Assembly: GCF_014681765.1 (NCBI RefSeq)
Contig: NZ_CP061498.1
Span: forward strand, 2,121,501 to 2,185,500
Length of the DNA: 64,000 nucleotides
Origin: Roseicitreum antarcticum
Lineage (GTDB): Bacteria > Pseudomonadota > Alphaproteobacteria > Rhodobacterales > Rhodobacteraceae
Reading direction: 5' to 3'
Below the pieces are notes generated by a model that worked only from the letters and a program-made list of their open reading frames with translations, had not been told where the DNA came from and made no database searches. The position numbers and the translations under genes are program-made. Below, in pieces: positions 26,521 to 38,553 of this stretch. How positions within the stretch are numbered: the stretch's first letter is position 1; every line of letters begins with the position of its first letter.

Positions 26521-26790
26521 GGCGGGGCCTTCCGGCTGTGCGGTTTTTCGATTCATACCGCAGCGCACCATTGCGCATCAATATCAAATGCTATCAATCC
26601 ATTTCCGACAATTGCCGCGCTGCGGCCAGCGGCGCCCGTCACCACGCAGCGCCCGTCACCACGCAGCGCGCAGCCGCGCCTCAAAGGGCTGCCCCCAGGG
26701 GTACGGCGATCCGGCCGGGGCAGGGCGCAGCAATCATCATGCAAGGATCTTGCCGACATGAAGCGCAAGGGCAGGCCGGGCAGGATCACC

Positions 26791-26835
26791 GCGCGACCCG
26801 GCAACGCGCGGCCCGGCAACGCGCGGCCCGGCGCC
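26791..26835. repeat. Triple 15-bp tandem repeat
   Basis: Three head-to-tail units: GCGCGACCCGGCAAC, GCGCGGCCCGGCAAC and GCGCGGCCCGGCGCC (26791-26805, 26806-26820, 26821-26835). The first two differ at one base. Non-coding in the assigned annotation. Confidence 0.8.
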
Positions 26836-26891
26836 GAACCGAAGGTAACGGGACCCACCGCAGTGCCGCGCCAGACCTGCACCACCGACGC

Positions 26892-26916
26892 AAAAAGGGG
26901 CCGCCATGGCCCCTTT
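26892..26916 (-). terminator. Rho-independent terminator of the sialidase-like gene
   Basis: On the minus strand AAAGGGGCC, a five-base loop and GGCCCCTTT form a 9-bp stem (26916-26908 and 26902-26894), followed by further T (26893-26892). It lies 24 bases beyond the gene's stop. Confidence 0.8.
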
Positions 26917-26939
26917 CCAGATCATCCGCAATCAGCGGC

Positions 26940-28151
26940 TTATTGTGCGGTCAGCGATTCCAGCGGTACGCGGGTCAGTTCGGCATCTTCCTTGTTGGTC
27001 GCATAGGCGGCATACAGATGCCCGTTCCACACCACCGATTTGGGGTAGGAATAGCTGGGCCGCTTGTATTGCCCTTCAAACCGCATCGGCTGCATGTCGC
27101 TGGCCGCACGCAACAGGAACGCGCGGTCAAAGCGATAGCCGTCATCGCTCAGCACGACGGCCAGCGGCATGCGCGCCTTGTTGGGGTGCGGGTTGCCCAC
27201 CAGATAGGCGGTCCCGTCGGGCAGGTTTCCCGCGCTTTGCTTGGTGCGTGCGTCGGGCATGTTGGTCAGCACCGGGTCGGACCATGTTTCCCCCGCATCC
27301 TCGCTGACCGAGGCCAGCTTGTAGAACGAATTGCCCTGATCGCGGAAAACCGCCACCAGTGCGCCATCGCCGCGCATGTAAGCGCTGGGTTCCAGTTCCC
27401 GGCTGATATCGGGGTTGCCCGTGGGCAGGTTCGTCATTGCGCCCTTCGTCCAGCCCGACACGCCCATCGGGTCGTCGGTATAGATCGGCGTGGCGATCAA
27501 CCCGGGCTGAAAATGCGCGAAGCTGACGATGCGCGCGCCATCCGGCGCATCGCCTGCCAGGGCGCGCGGGTCCTGCTCGAATATCCCGTTCAGGACGCTG
27601 CCATCCGCCATGGTGACCGGCGCGGGTTCGGACCAGTTCACGCCATCGGTCGTGGCGACATATTCCACATGCCCGCCGCGTGGCGACAGATCGGCGGGCC
27701 AGACGTTCAGGTAGGCCACCAGCGTCTCGCCGTCGGTCCACCAGCCGCCGGAAGACTTGTAGCCCCCGTCCCATTCCGTGGTCAGCGGTGCAGGCGCGGA
27801 CCAGTCCGATCCGTTGTCGCTGACCGCATGGACCACCACGGTGTCGGGCCCGTCCTCATCGCGCGCCGAACTCTGCCATTGTGCATAAAGCTGCCCCTTG
27901 AACGGCATCAGCACCACGCCATGCGCGAATTGCTGACCGCCTTCCTCGGGGGCAAAGATCGTGAAGGTCTCGGTGCCTTCGGCCATGGTCAGGCCCAGCG
28001 TGTCGGTATCGCTGAAATCCAGCACATCGCCCGCCATCTCGAACGGGATGCCGGGCGGAAATTCCTGTGCCGGGGCGGGGGCGGCGGCGGCGGCAAACAG
28101 CATCCCCGCAAGCACTGGGGCAAGCAGAGGTGAAAGGTGGGTTCTGGACAT
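26940..28151 (-). CDS. Exported sialidase/neuraminidase-fold protein
   Basis: 403 residues with a signal peptide (MSRTHLSPLL to about residue 28, ending APAPAQ). It shows the six-bladed propeller repeats of the sialidase superfamily: an Asp-box SEDAGETW near two thirds and several related strands (VVVHAVSDNGSDWS, YVATTDGVNWSEP, VVLSDDGYRFD). I do not see a clear full set of the sialidase arginine triad, so true sialidase activity is not shown; it may be another glycosidase-like or binding propeller. The ATG at 28151 has an excellent GAGGAGG site; a longer frame upstream has no signal peptide. Single-gene unit with its own promoter, a palindromic operator and a terminator. Confidence 0.78.
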   Translation of the reverse strand: MSRTHLSPLLAPVLAGMLFAAAAAPAPAQEFPPGIPFEMAGDVLDFSDTDTLGLTMAEGTETFTIFAPEEGGQQFAHGVVLMPFKGQLYAQWQSSARDEDGPDTVVVHAVSDNGSDWSAPAPLTTEWDGGYKSSGGWWTDGETLVAYLNVWPADLSPRGGHVEYVATTDGVNWSEPAPVTMADGSVLNGIFEQDPRALAGDAPDGARIVSFAHFQPGLIATPIYTDDPMGVSGWTKGAMTNLPTGNPDISRELEPSAYMRGDGALVAVFRDQGNSFYKLASVSEDAGETWSDPVLTNMPDARTKQSAGNLPDGTAYLVGNPHPNKARMPLAVVLSDDGYRFDRAFLLRAASDMQPMRFEGQYKRPSYSYPKSVVWNGHLYAAYATNKEDAELTRVPLESLTAQ

Positions 28152-28467
28152 ATCGGGTTCCTCCTCGATTGGGTCAAACGGGCAGTCAGCAGCGCGGTCG
28201 CCGCACAACCTAAAGATGTTGCGTGGCGCGCAATCTCCTCCCTGATCACGATGCTAGCCAAGTTGGAGGAGTCATTCAACAACTGATACGATCAGTTGCC
28301 TGCGAAAAGTCCACCTGCCCGGCCCACCCGGCAGGCGCCACCTGCCCTCGCATGAAATACTGTAAAATCAACGAATTACCGATGCACCCCCGCAACCTGC
28401 AGACAGCAAAACGCAAACAGGCGCGGGGTTTCCCCCGCGCCTGTTGCCGCTTGCCATGGCTGCCCGC
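28152..28467. promoter_or_regulatory. Promoter and palindromic operator of the sialidase-like gene
   Basis: 316 bases. On the minus strand TTGAAT (28279-28274), a 17-base spacer and TAGCAT (28256-28251) form a good promoter. Directly upstream and abutting the -35 box is a perfect palindrome, CAACTGATACGATCAGTTG at 28280-28298 (8-bp arms, 3-bp spacer), of GntR-operator type. The rest holds the gltB terminator hairpin (28416-28445). Confidence 0.65.
28416..28445 (-). terminator. Terminator of gltB
   Basis: Perfect 13-bp stem AACAGGCGCGGGG (28416-28428) with CCCCGCGCCTGTT (28433-28445) and a four-base loop, 22 bases after the gltB stop on the minus strand. A short T-containing tail (TTTGCGTTTTGC) follows. 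Confidence 0.75.
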
Positions 28468-33006
<4,539 letters not shown>

Positions 33007-33118
33007 CTTCAGTCCCTCCGAGCGAGCGGACGGCCATCCTTGCGAAATCGGCCATCCGGGGAAAAAGGTCAGGGCCATTGCCCCGTTAAGAATTCTTGCC
33101 AGATCCAGCACCGGGCGC

Positions 33119-33162
33119 GCGTATGTATCAAAGCCATACCGGAACCATACCATTTCCAGACG
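33119..33162. repeat. 44-bp dispersed repeat, copy A (upstream of gltB)
   Basis: Matches 48257-48300 at 42 of 44 positions in the same orientation. It contains two CCATACC units separated by GGAA, and GTATG/CATAC arms able to form a small hairpin. It sits 113 bases upstream of the gltB start. Confidence 0.85.
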
Positions 33163-33210
33163 GCAGTTTTACCGCCAGGACACCTTGTTAACGCCCGCCA
33201 CGGCGCAAGC

Positions 33211-33672
33211 TCATGGCGCGGTGGCCTCGTCCGAGATCCCGAACTTCGCCAGCGTCTCCTTGCGCGTCAACCGCGACCGTTCACCGGCATAGGTATAGCT
33301 GTCGGGCTTGTGGTCGATGTATATTTCATTGTCGAAATTCAACCCGTCCGCATCGTCGAACAACCCCACCGGGATTTCCAGATGCGCCGACATCGGCCCC
33401 TCCATCGTGACGTGGTAATAAAGCGCCGACCCGCATGTGCGGCAATTCGCGCGCTCAGCCCAGTCAGAGCTTTGATAAGTTGCGATATTCTCCGCCCCCT
33501 GCCAATCCACATTTGCCACCGGCACCGTGATGCCCAGCAGCGCCGACCCGGTCCAGCGGCGGCACATCGCGCAATGGCACGCACCGAAATCATGCGTTGT
33601 CAGCCCGGCGCTGAGCCGCACCGCGCCGCACATGCACCCGCCCGAGCGGGTGCTCAGGATTGCGCCGCTCAT
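33211..33672 (-). CDS. GFA family (Gfa/CENP-V-like) zinc-binding protein
   Basis: 153 residues with the zinc-binding cysteines of the GFA fold: GGCMCGAV (C13, C15), CHCAMCRRW and CRTCGSALYYH. Proteins of this family were named for glutathione-dependent formaldehyde activation, but most members have no proven activity; here the function is unknown. The start ATG overlaps the gltD stop (ATGA), so it is co-translated with gltD and lies between gltD and gltB. Confidence 0.9.
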   Translation of the reverse strand: MSGAILSTRSGGCMCGAVRLSAGLTTHDFGACHCAMCRRWTGSALLGITVPVANVDWQGAENIATYQSSDWAERANCRTCGSALYYHVTMEGPMSAHLEIPVGLFDDADGLNFDNEIYIDHKPDSYTYAGERSRLTRKETLAKFGISDEATAP

Positions 33673-35111
33673 TCCGCCGCCACCTGTGCGGGCGCGTTGA
33701 GATAGGTCAGCACGGCATCGCCCGCCTCGCGTCCGTCACGGATCGCCCAGACCACCAGGGACGCACCGCGCACGATGTCGCCCACCGCGTAAACCCCGGG
33801 GATTTCAGTCTCATGCGTCCGGAAATTCGCCTTGACGGTGCCCCAGCGCGTGACCTCCAGCGCGGGTTCCCCCCACAGGGTCGGCAGGTCTTCAGGCTCA
33901 AAGCCCAGCGCCATGACCACCAGGTCGGCGGGTTCGGAATAATCAGCGCCGTCAATGACTTCGGGCGCGCGACGGCCTGTTGCATCGGGGCGACCCAGCC
34001 GCATTTTCTCGACCATTACCGCGCTGATAGCCCCTGAATCGTTGACCTCAAAGCCCTTGGGCGCGGTCTGCCAGACGAATTCCACGCCTTCTTCCTCGGC
34101 ATTGGCCACCTCGCGCTGGCTGCCCGGCATGTTCGTGCGGTCGCGGCGGTACAGGCATTTGACCGATGTCGCGCCTTGCCGGATCGCGGTGCGCACGCAA
34201 TCCATCGCCGTGTCGCCGCCGCCGATCACCACCACGCGGCGGCCCTCGGCATTCAGCTCACCGCTGTCGAATTCCGGCACATCATCGCCAAAGCTCTTGC
34301 GGTTCGAGGCCGTCAGGTAGTCGATCGCCCGGACCACGCCACCGGCATTCGCGCCCGCCGCTTCCAGCGCGCGCGATTTGTAGACGCCCGTGGCGATGAT
34401 CACCGCATCATGCTGGCCGCGCAGCGCGTTGAAGCTGACATCCTCGCCCACGTTGCAGTTCAGCGCGAATTTCACGCCAGCCTCCGCCAATTGTTCAATC
34501 CGTTGCATGACAACGGGTTTTTCCAGCTTGAAGCCGGGGATGCCGTAGGTCATCAGCCCGCCCGCGCGGTCATAGCGGTCATACACAGTCACTTGCACGC
34601 CCGCGCGGCGCAGCACATCCGCTGCCGCAAGGCCGCCCGGACCGGCGCCGATGATCCCCACCGATTCACCGCGTTCCGCATGCGGTTTGATGGGCTTCAC
34701 CCAGCCCATTTCCCAGGCGGTATCGGTCAGGTATTTCTCTACCGCGCCGATCGTCACCGTGCCGTGGCCGGATTGTTCGATCACACAATTACCTTCGCAC
34801 AGCCGGTCTTGCGGGCAGATGCGGCCGCAGATCTCGGGGAAGGTGTTTGTCGCCTGGCTCAGTTCATAGGCTTCCTGCAGGCGCCCTTCGGCGGTCAGGC
34901 GCAGCCAGTCGGGGATGTTGTTGTGCAGCGGGCAATGCGTCTGGCAATAGGGCACGCCGCACTGGCTGCACCGCCCGGATTGTTCGGCAGCCTTCTCGGC
35001 CGCGTACTCACGGTAAATCTCGCCGAAATCTTCCTTGCGTAGATTAGGCGGGCGTTTTTCCGGCGTCTGTTTTTCGACGGTGACAAACTGGAGCATTCGC
35101 TGTTGAGCCAT
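33669..35111 (-). CDS. gltD: Glutamate synthase (NADPH) small subunit
   Basis: 480-residue GOGAT beta subunit that takes electrons from NADPH through FAD and iron-sulfur clusters to GltB. N-terminal cysteines C48, C51, C56 and C60 (RCSQCGVPYCQTHCPLHN) with a second group near CGRICPQDRLCEGNC; FAD site GIIGAGPGGLAAAD; NADPH site VVVIGGGDTAMDC. The ATG at 35111 has GGAGG six bases upstream. It leads the gltD-GFA-gltB row; its upstream region carries the paired GTCAG sites. Confidence 0.97.
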   Translation of the reverse strand: MAQQRMLQFVTVEKQTPEKRPPNLRKEDFGEIYREYAAEKAAEQSGRCSQCGVPYCQTHCPLHNNIPDWLRLTAEGRLQEAYELSQATNTFPEICGRICPQDRLCEGNCVIEQSGHGTVTIGAVEKYLTDTAWEMGWVKPIKPHAERGESVGIIGAGPGGLAAADVLRRAGVQVTVYDRYDRAGGLMTYGIPGFKLEKPVVMQRIEQLAEAGVKFALNCNVGEDVSFNALRGQHDAVIIATGVYKSRALEAAGANAGGVVRAIDYLTASNRKSFGDDVPEFDSGELNAEGRRVVVIGGGDTAMDCVRTAIRQGATSVKCLYRRDRTNMPGSQREVANAEEEGVEFVWQTAPKGFEVNDSGAISAVMVEKMRLGRPDATGRRAPEVIDGADYSEPADLVVMALGFEPEDLPTLWGEPALEVTRWGTVKANFRTHETEIPGVYAVGDIVRGASLVVWAIRDGREAGDAVLTYLNAPAQVAAE

Positions 35112-35325
35112 GGCAGAGCCTCCCAAATTGAAATAGCCTTTTACGAAAGGTTATCCGCAAATAAAAGTCAGCACAACTGACCTAAATGGCATTTATTCTG
35201 CCCTTCGCGGTCTTCCGCGCATCTTTTCCGTGTTATTTGAGTCAGCTATACTGACATAAAATTCCTCTTCCGCGTGCAGAACAGCGCGTTATGGTGCGCC
35301 GAACCCCCAAATCAGGCTGCACCCC
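35112..35325. promoter_or_regulatory. gltD/uppP divergent region with two GTCAG-N5-CTGAC sites
   Basis: AT-rich 214-base region. Two inverted repeats of identical plan lie at 35167-35181 and 35241-35255: GTCAG, four variable bases, ACTGAC, one base, TAAA. Their centres are 74 bases apart, seven helical turns. TATACT at 35247-35252 is a good -10 for uppP and lies inside the second site, so binding there should block uppP. Near the first site a minus-strand TTGTGC and TAACCT with a 17-base spacer could serve gltD. Confidence 0.6.
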
Positions 35326-36129
35326 ATGACCCTTTTTCACCTCCTCATGCTCGCGCTCATTCAGGGCTTAACCGAATTTCTGCCGGTTTCTTCATCCGGC
35401 CACCTGATTCTTTACCCCATATTAACGGGAATCGACGATCAAGGTCTGGCGATTGATGTTGCGGTGCACGTGGGCACACTTCTGGCGGTGATCTTGTATT
35501 TCCGCAGCGATGTCGCGCTGGCCGTGCGCGGGGTGCCGGACCTGTTGCGCGGGCGGATCGACAATCAGGGTGCCTGGCTTGCGCTCTGCCTTGCCATTGC
35601 AACCGTGCCGGTGCTCATCATCGGCTTCATATTGAAAGTGACCGGCCTGATCGACCTGATGCGGTCCGTTGCGGTGATCGGCTGGACGATGATCATTTTC
35701 GGCATCGTCCTTTATGTGACCGACCAGAAAGGCGCAGAAGCGAAGACACAACAAAACTGGGGCCTGCGCGATGCGGTAATCCTGGGCCTGTGGCAGGCCG
35801 TCGCGCTGATCCCCGGCACGTCGCGCTCCGGCGCCTGTATCTCTGGCGCGCGCGCATTGGGCTATACCCGGCATGACGCGGCAAAGATCGCCATGCTGAT
35901 GTCGATCCCGACAATCCTGGCCTCTGGCGCGCTGCTGGGGCTGGACCTGATCGGCAACGTCGATGCAGGCGTTGCGCGCGATGCGGCCATCGGCGCGGTG
36001 TTTGCTTTCTTTGCCGCCCTGCTGGCCCTGGCGCTGATGATGCGGCTGCTACGTTCGGTCAGCTTCACGCCCTATGTGATCTACCGCGTCCTCCTGGGCG
36101 TGGTCCTGCTGGGCATCGCCTATACCTGA
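35326..36129 (+). CDS. uppP: Undecaprenyl-diphosphatase (BacA/UppP)
   Basis: Integral membrane phosphatase of 267 residues that recycles the undecaprenyl carrier for cell-wall synthesis and gives bacitracin tolerance. The two family motifs are present: [13 protein letters not shown] (about 17-29) and [17 protein letters not shown] (about 162-178), plus seven to eight hydrophobic segments. The ATG at 35326 is the family start. The end overlaps convergent ubiG by ten bases. Confidence 0.97.
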   Translation: MTLFHLLMLALIQGLTEFLPVSSSGHLILYPILTGIDDQGLAIDVAVHVGTLLAVILYFRSDVALAVRGVPDLLRGRIDNQGAWLALCLAIATVPVLIIGFILKVTGLIDLMRSVAVIGWTMIIFGIVLYVTDQKGAEAKTQQNWGLRDAVILGLWQAVALIPGTSRSGACISGARALGYTRHDAAKIAMLMSIPTILASGALLGLDLIGNVDAGVARDAAIGAVFAFFAALLALALMMRLLRSVSFTPYVIYRVLLGVVLLGIAYT

Positions 36130-36860
36130 CGCTTGATGCTGGCGGTGACATAATTCACCGACAGATCGCGCGATGACAGCGACCATGACCAGCCCAGGGG
36201 GTTGAAAACAAACCCCTTGCGGTCCACCGGGTCCAGCCCTGCATCGCGCAGCAGCGCAAACAGCTCATCCGGGGTGATGAACTTGCGCCAATCATGCGTG
36301 CCCTTGGGCAGCCAGCGCATCACATGCTCGGCCCCGATGATCGCCATGACATAGCTTTTGGGATTGCGGTTCAGGGTCGAACACACCATCAGCCCGCCGG
36401 GCCGCAGCAAGTGTTGGCAGGCGGTCAGATAGGCCAGCGGATCGGCAACATGTTCGACCACTTCCATGTTCAGGATCGCGTCGAATTGTTCGCCCGCCGC
36501 GGCCATATCTTCCGCCGTCGTGTGGCGATAATCGATGTCCAACCCCTCCTGCGCCGCATGAACCTGCGCCACGGGAATGTTGCGCGGGGCCGCATCGGCC
36601 CCCACCACATCCGCGCCCAGCCGCGCCATGGGTTCAGACAACAGCCCGCCGCCACAGCCAATATCCAGAATCCGCAGCCCTTTGAACGGCTTGGACCCCG
36701 TCAGATCACGGTCAAACTCTGCCGCGACCTGCGCGGTGATATAGTCCAGCCGACAGGGGTTGAGCATATGCAGCGGCTTGAACTTGCCATTCGGGTCCCA
36801 CCATTCGGCGGCCATCGCCTCGAATTTCGCAACTTCGGCTGTGTCGATCGTCGTCTGCAT
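36120..36860 (-). CDS. ubiG: Ubiquinone biosynthesis O-methyltransferase
   Basis: SAM-dependent methyltransferase of 246 residues performing both O-methylations of ubiquinone synthesis. The start ([19 protein letters not shown]) is typical, followed by [12 protein letters not shown] motif [34 protein letters not shown] and [11 protein letters not shown]. Convergent with uppP and divergent from pip. Confidence 0.96.
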   Translation of the reverse strand: MQTTIDTAEVAKFEAMAAEWWDPNGKFKPLHMLNPCRLDYITAQVAAEFDRDLTGSKPFKGLRILDIGCGGGLLSEPMARLGADVVGADAAPRNIPVAQVHAAQEGLDIDYRHTTAEDMAAAGEQFDAILNMEVVEHVADPLAYLTACQHLLRPGGLMVCSTLNRNPKSYVMAIIGAEHVMRWLPKGTHDWRKFITPDELFALLRDAGLDPVDRKGFVFNPLGWSWSLSSRDLSVNYVTASIKRQV

Positions 36861-36928
36861 GATGCCTCCGCGTCAATTTTTGATTTCCCCCCATAGCGGG
36901 GGATCGCATCCCGTTATATAGTCGCCTC

Positions 36929-37915
36929 ATGGACAAATCAGCAGCCCAAAACAGCGCAGCCTTTCTCTATCCGCCGATCGATCCGTTCGACCAGCGCATG
37001 CTGGAGGTGGGCGACGGCCATACGATCTATGTCGAACAATGCGGCAATCCAGCGGGCATCCCCGTGGTGGTGCTGCACGGCGGCCCCGGGGGCGGGTGCA
37101 GCCCGGCGATGCGGCGGTATTTCGACCCGGCTCAGTACCGGGTGATCTTGTTCGACCAGCGCGGGTGCGGCCGCTCGCGGCCCCATGCCAATGTCGACGC
37201 CAACACCACCTGGCACCTGATCCGCGATATCGAACTGATCCGCACCACGCTGGACATCCCGCGCTGGATCGTGTTCGGCGGCAGTTGGGGCGCCACGCTG
37301 GCGCTGGCCTACGCACAGACCCACCCCGACCGCGCCGCCTATCTGGTGCTGCGCGGCGTGTTCATGGGCACGCAAACCGAACTGGACTGGTTTTACGGCG
37401 GTGGCGCGGGGCGTTTCTTCCCCGACCTCTGGGCGCGTTTCGTCGAACTCATCCCCGAGGCAGAGCGTACCGATCTGGTAACCGCCTATCACAATCGCCT
37501 GTTTTCGGGCGACATGCTGGCGGAAAACCGGCACGCCCGCCGCTGGTGCAACTGGGAAAACGCCCTCGCCTCGATCGAGACGCGCAGCCCGGGCGGCGAA
37601 AGCCCGTCGGATTATGCCCGCGCCTTCGCACGGTTGGAGAATCACTACTTCGCCAATGGATGCTTCTTTGAACAAGACGGCTTTTTGCAAAGCAACGCCC
37701 ATACGCTGGCCGATGTGCCCGGCACCATCGTGCAGGGCCGCTACGACATGATCTGCCCGCCAAAGACCGCGTGGGATCTCAGCATGGTCTGGCCACGCGG
37801 CACATTGACGCTGGTGCCGCAGGCAGGTCACGCGCTGTCCGAACCCGGCATCAGCGCCGAGTTGGTCCGCGTGACCAACACCCTGCGGTCCGAGGCTGTG
37901 GCGCTGGGTCTCTGA
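36929..37915 (+). CDS. pip: Prolyl aminopeptidase (proline iminopeptidase)
   Basis: Alpha/beta hydrolase (S33) of 328 residues releasing N-terminal proline. Oxyanion segment VVVLHGGPGGGCSP (about 47-59), DQRGCGRSRPH, nucleophile S119 in FGGSWGATLALAYAQ, and the later Asp (GRYDMICPP) and His (QAGHALSEPG) of the triad. No Shine-Dalgarno sequence is visible before the ATG; a TATATA box lies only eight bases upstream (36915-36920), so the mRNA may be leaderless. Confidence 0.95.
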   Translation: MDKSAAQNSAAFLYPPIDPFDQRMLEVGDGHTIYVEQCGNPAGIPVVVLHGGPGGGCSPAMRRYFDPAQYRVILFDQRGCGRSRPHANVDANTTWHLIRDIELIRTTLDIPRWIVFGGSWGATLALAYAQTHPDRAAYLVLRGVFMGTQTELDWFYGGGAGRFFPDLWARFVELIPEAERTDLVTAYHNRLFSGDMLAENRHARRWCNWENALASIETRSPGGESPSDYARAFARLENHYFANGCFFEQDGFLQSNAHTLADVPGTIVQGRYDMICPPKTAWDLSMVWPRGTLTLVPQAGHALSEPGISAELVRVTNTLRSEAVALGL

Positions 37916-37942
37916 CAGCGTAGCGCCGGGCCGTGGGGCCGG

Positions 37943-38482
37943 TCAGCGCGCAATCTCTGCGCGCAGCCCGGCCATCAGATCATCCAAGAGCTTGATATAG
38001 CTGTCGGTTTTCAACGCGCCATCCGCATCGAAATGTTCTGACGCGCCGCCCACCAACACCTCGGGGCCCATCAGCAGCCGGGGGCGGAAGGGCACCATCA
38101 TCAGGCGCAGCGCAAATTGCGTCCGCTCCCCCCCCGCGCGCCCGCCGGTGGCCGAGATCAGCGCGACCGGCTTGTCCGCCCAGGGCTTCGCTGGCCCCCG
38201 GCTCAGCCAGTCCAGCGCGTTTTTCAGCACGCCCGGCGGGGCCTTGTTATACTCGGGGCATGCGATCACCACGGCATCGGCGGCCTTGATCTGGTCGGAC
38301 AGTTCCGTCACCTCGGTGGGAATTCCCTCCGCCTCCAGATCCTCATCGAACAGCGGGAAGCGCAGGTTACCGTCGGTAAATTCCGCTGGATCAAAGGATT
38401 TCACCGCCGCCATCATCAGCTTGCGGTTCAGCGATTCCGCCCGCAACGACCCGCAAAGCCCGACCAGAGAATATTGTGACAT
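37943..38482 (-). CDS. NADPH-dependent FMN reductase family protein
   Basis: Flavodoxin-like reductase of 179 residues. GLCGSLRAESLNRKLM is the FMN phosphate-binding loop, and CPEYNKAPPGVLKNALDWLSR is the conserved second loop that packs on the isoalloxazine ring. Related enzymes reduce FMN, quinones or chromate; the substrate is not determined. Divergent from the TPP enzyme, with about 70 bases between. Confidence 0.92.
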   Translation of the reverse strand: MSQYSLVGLCGSLRAESLNRKLMMAAVKSFDPAEFTDGNLRFPLFDEDLEAEGIPTEVTELSDQIKAADAVVIACPEYNKAPPGVLKNALDWLSRGPAKPWADKPVALISATGGRAGGERTQFALRLMMVPFRPRLLMGPEVLVGGASEHFDADGALKTDSYIKLLDDLMAGLRAEIAR

Positions 38483-38553
38483 GGTACCTCCATTTGAAAT
38501 GTCTTACCCTGCGACATAAGTCCGGGGGACAATACAACAAGAAGGAACAGCAC

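Larger units (their letters stand above)
26521..26939. other. Intergenic region upstream of fdsG with short tandem repeats
   Basis: 419 bases without a recognised gene. It must contain the fds promoter (minus strand). AT-rich TTGATA elements lie on the minus strand at 26592-26597 and 26582-26587, possible LysR-type or promoter sequence, uncertain. Two copies of GCGCCCGTCACCACGCA occur at about 26632-26665. Three 15-bp units occur at 26791-26835. The far end holds the terminator of the sialidase-like gene. Confidence 0.5.
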
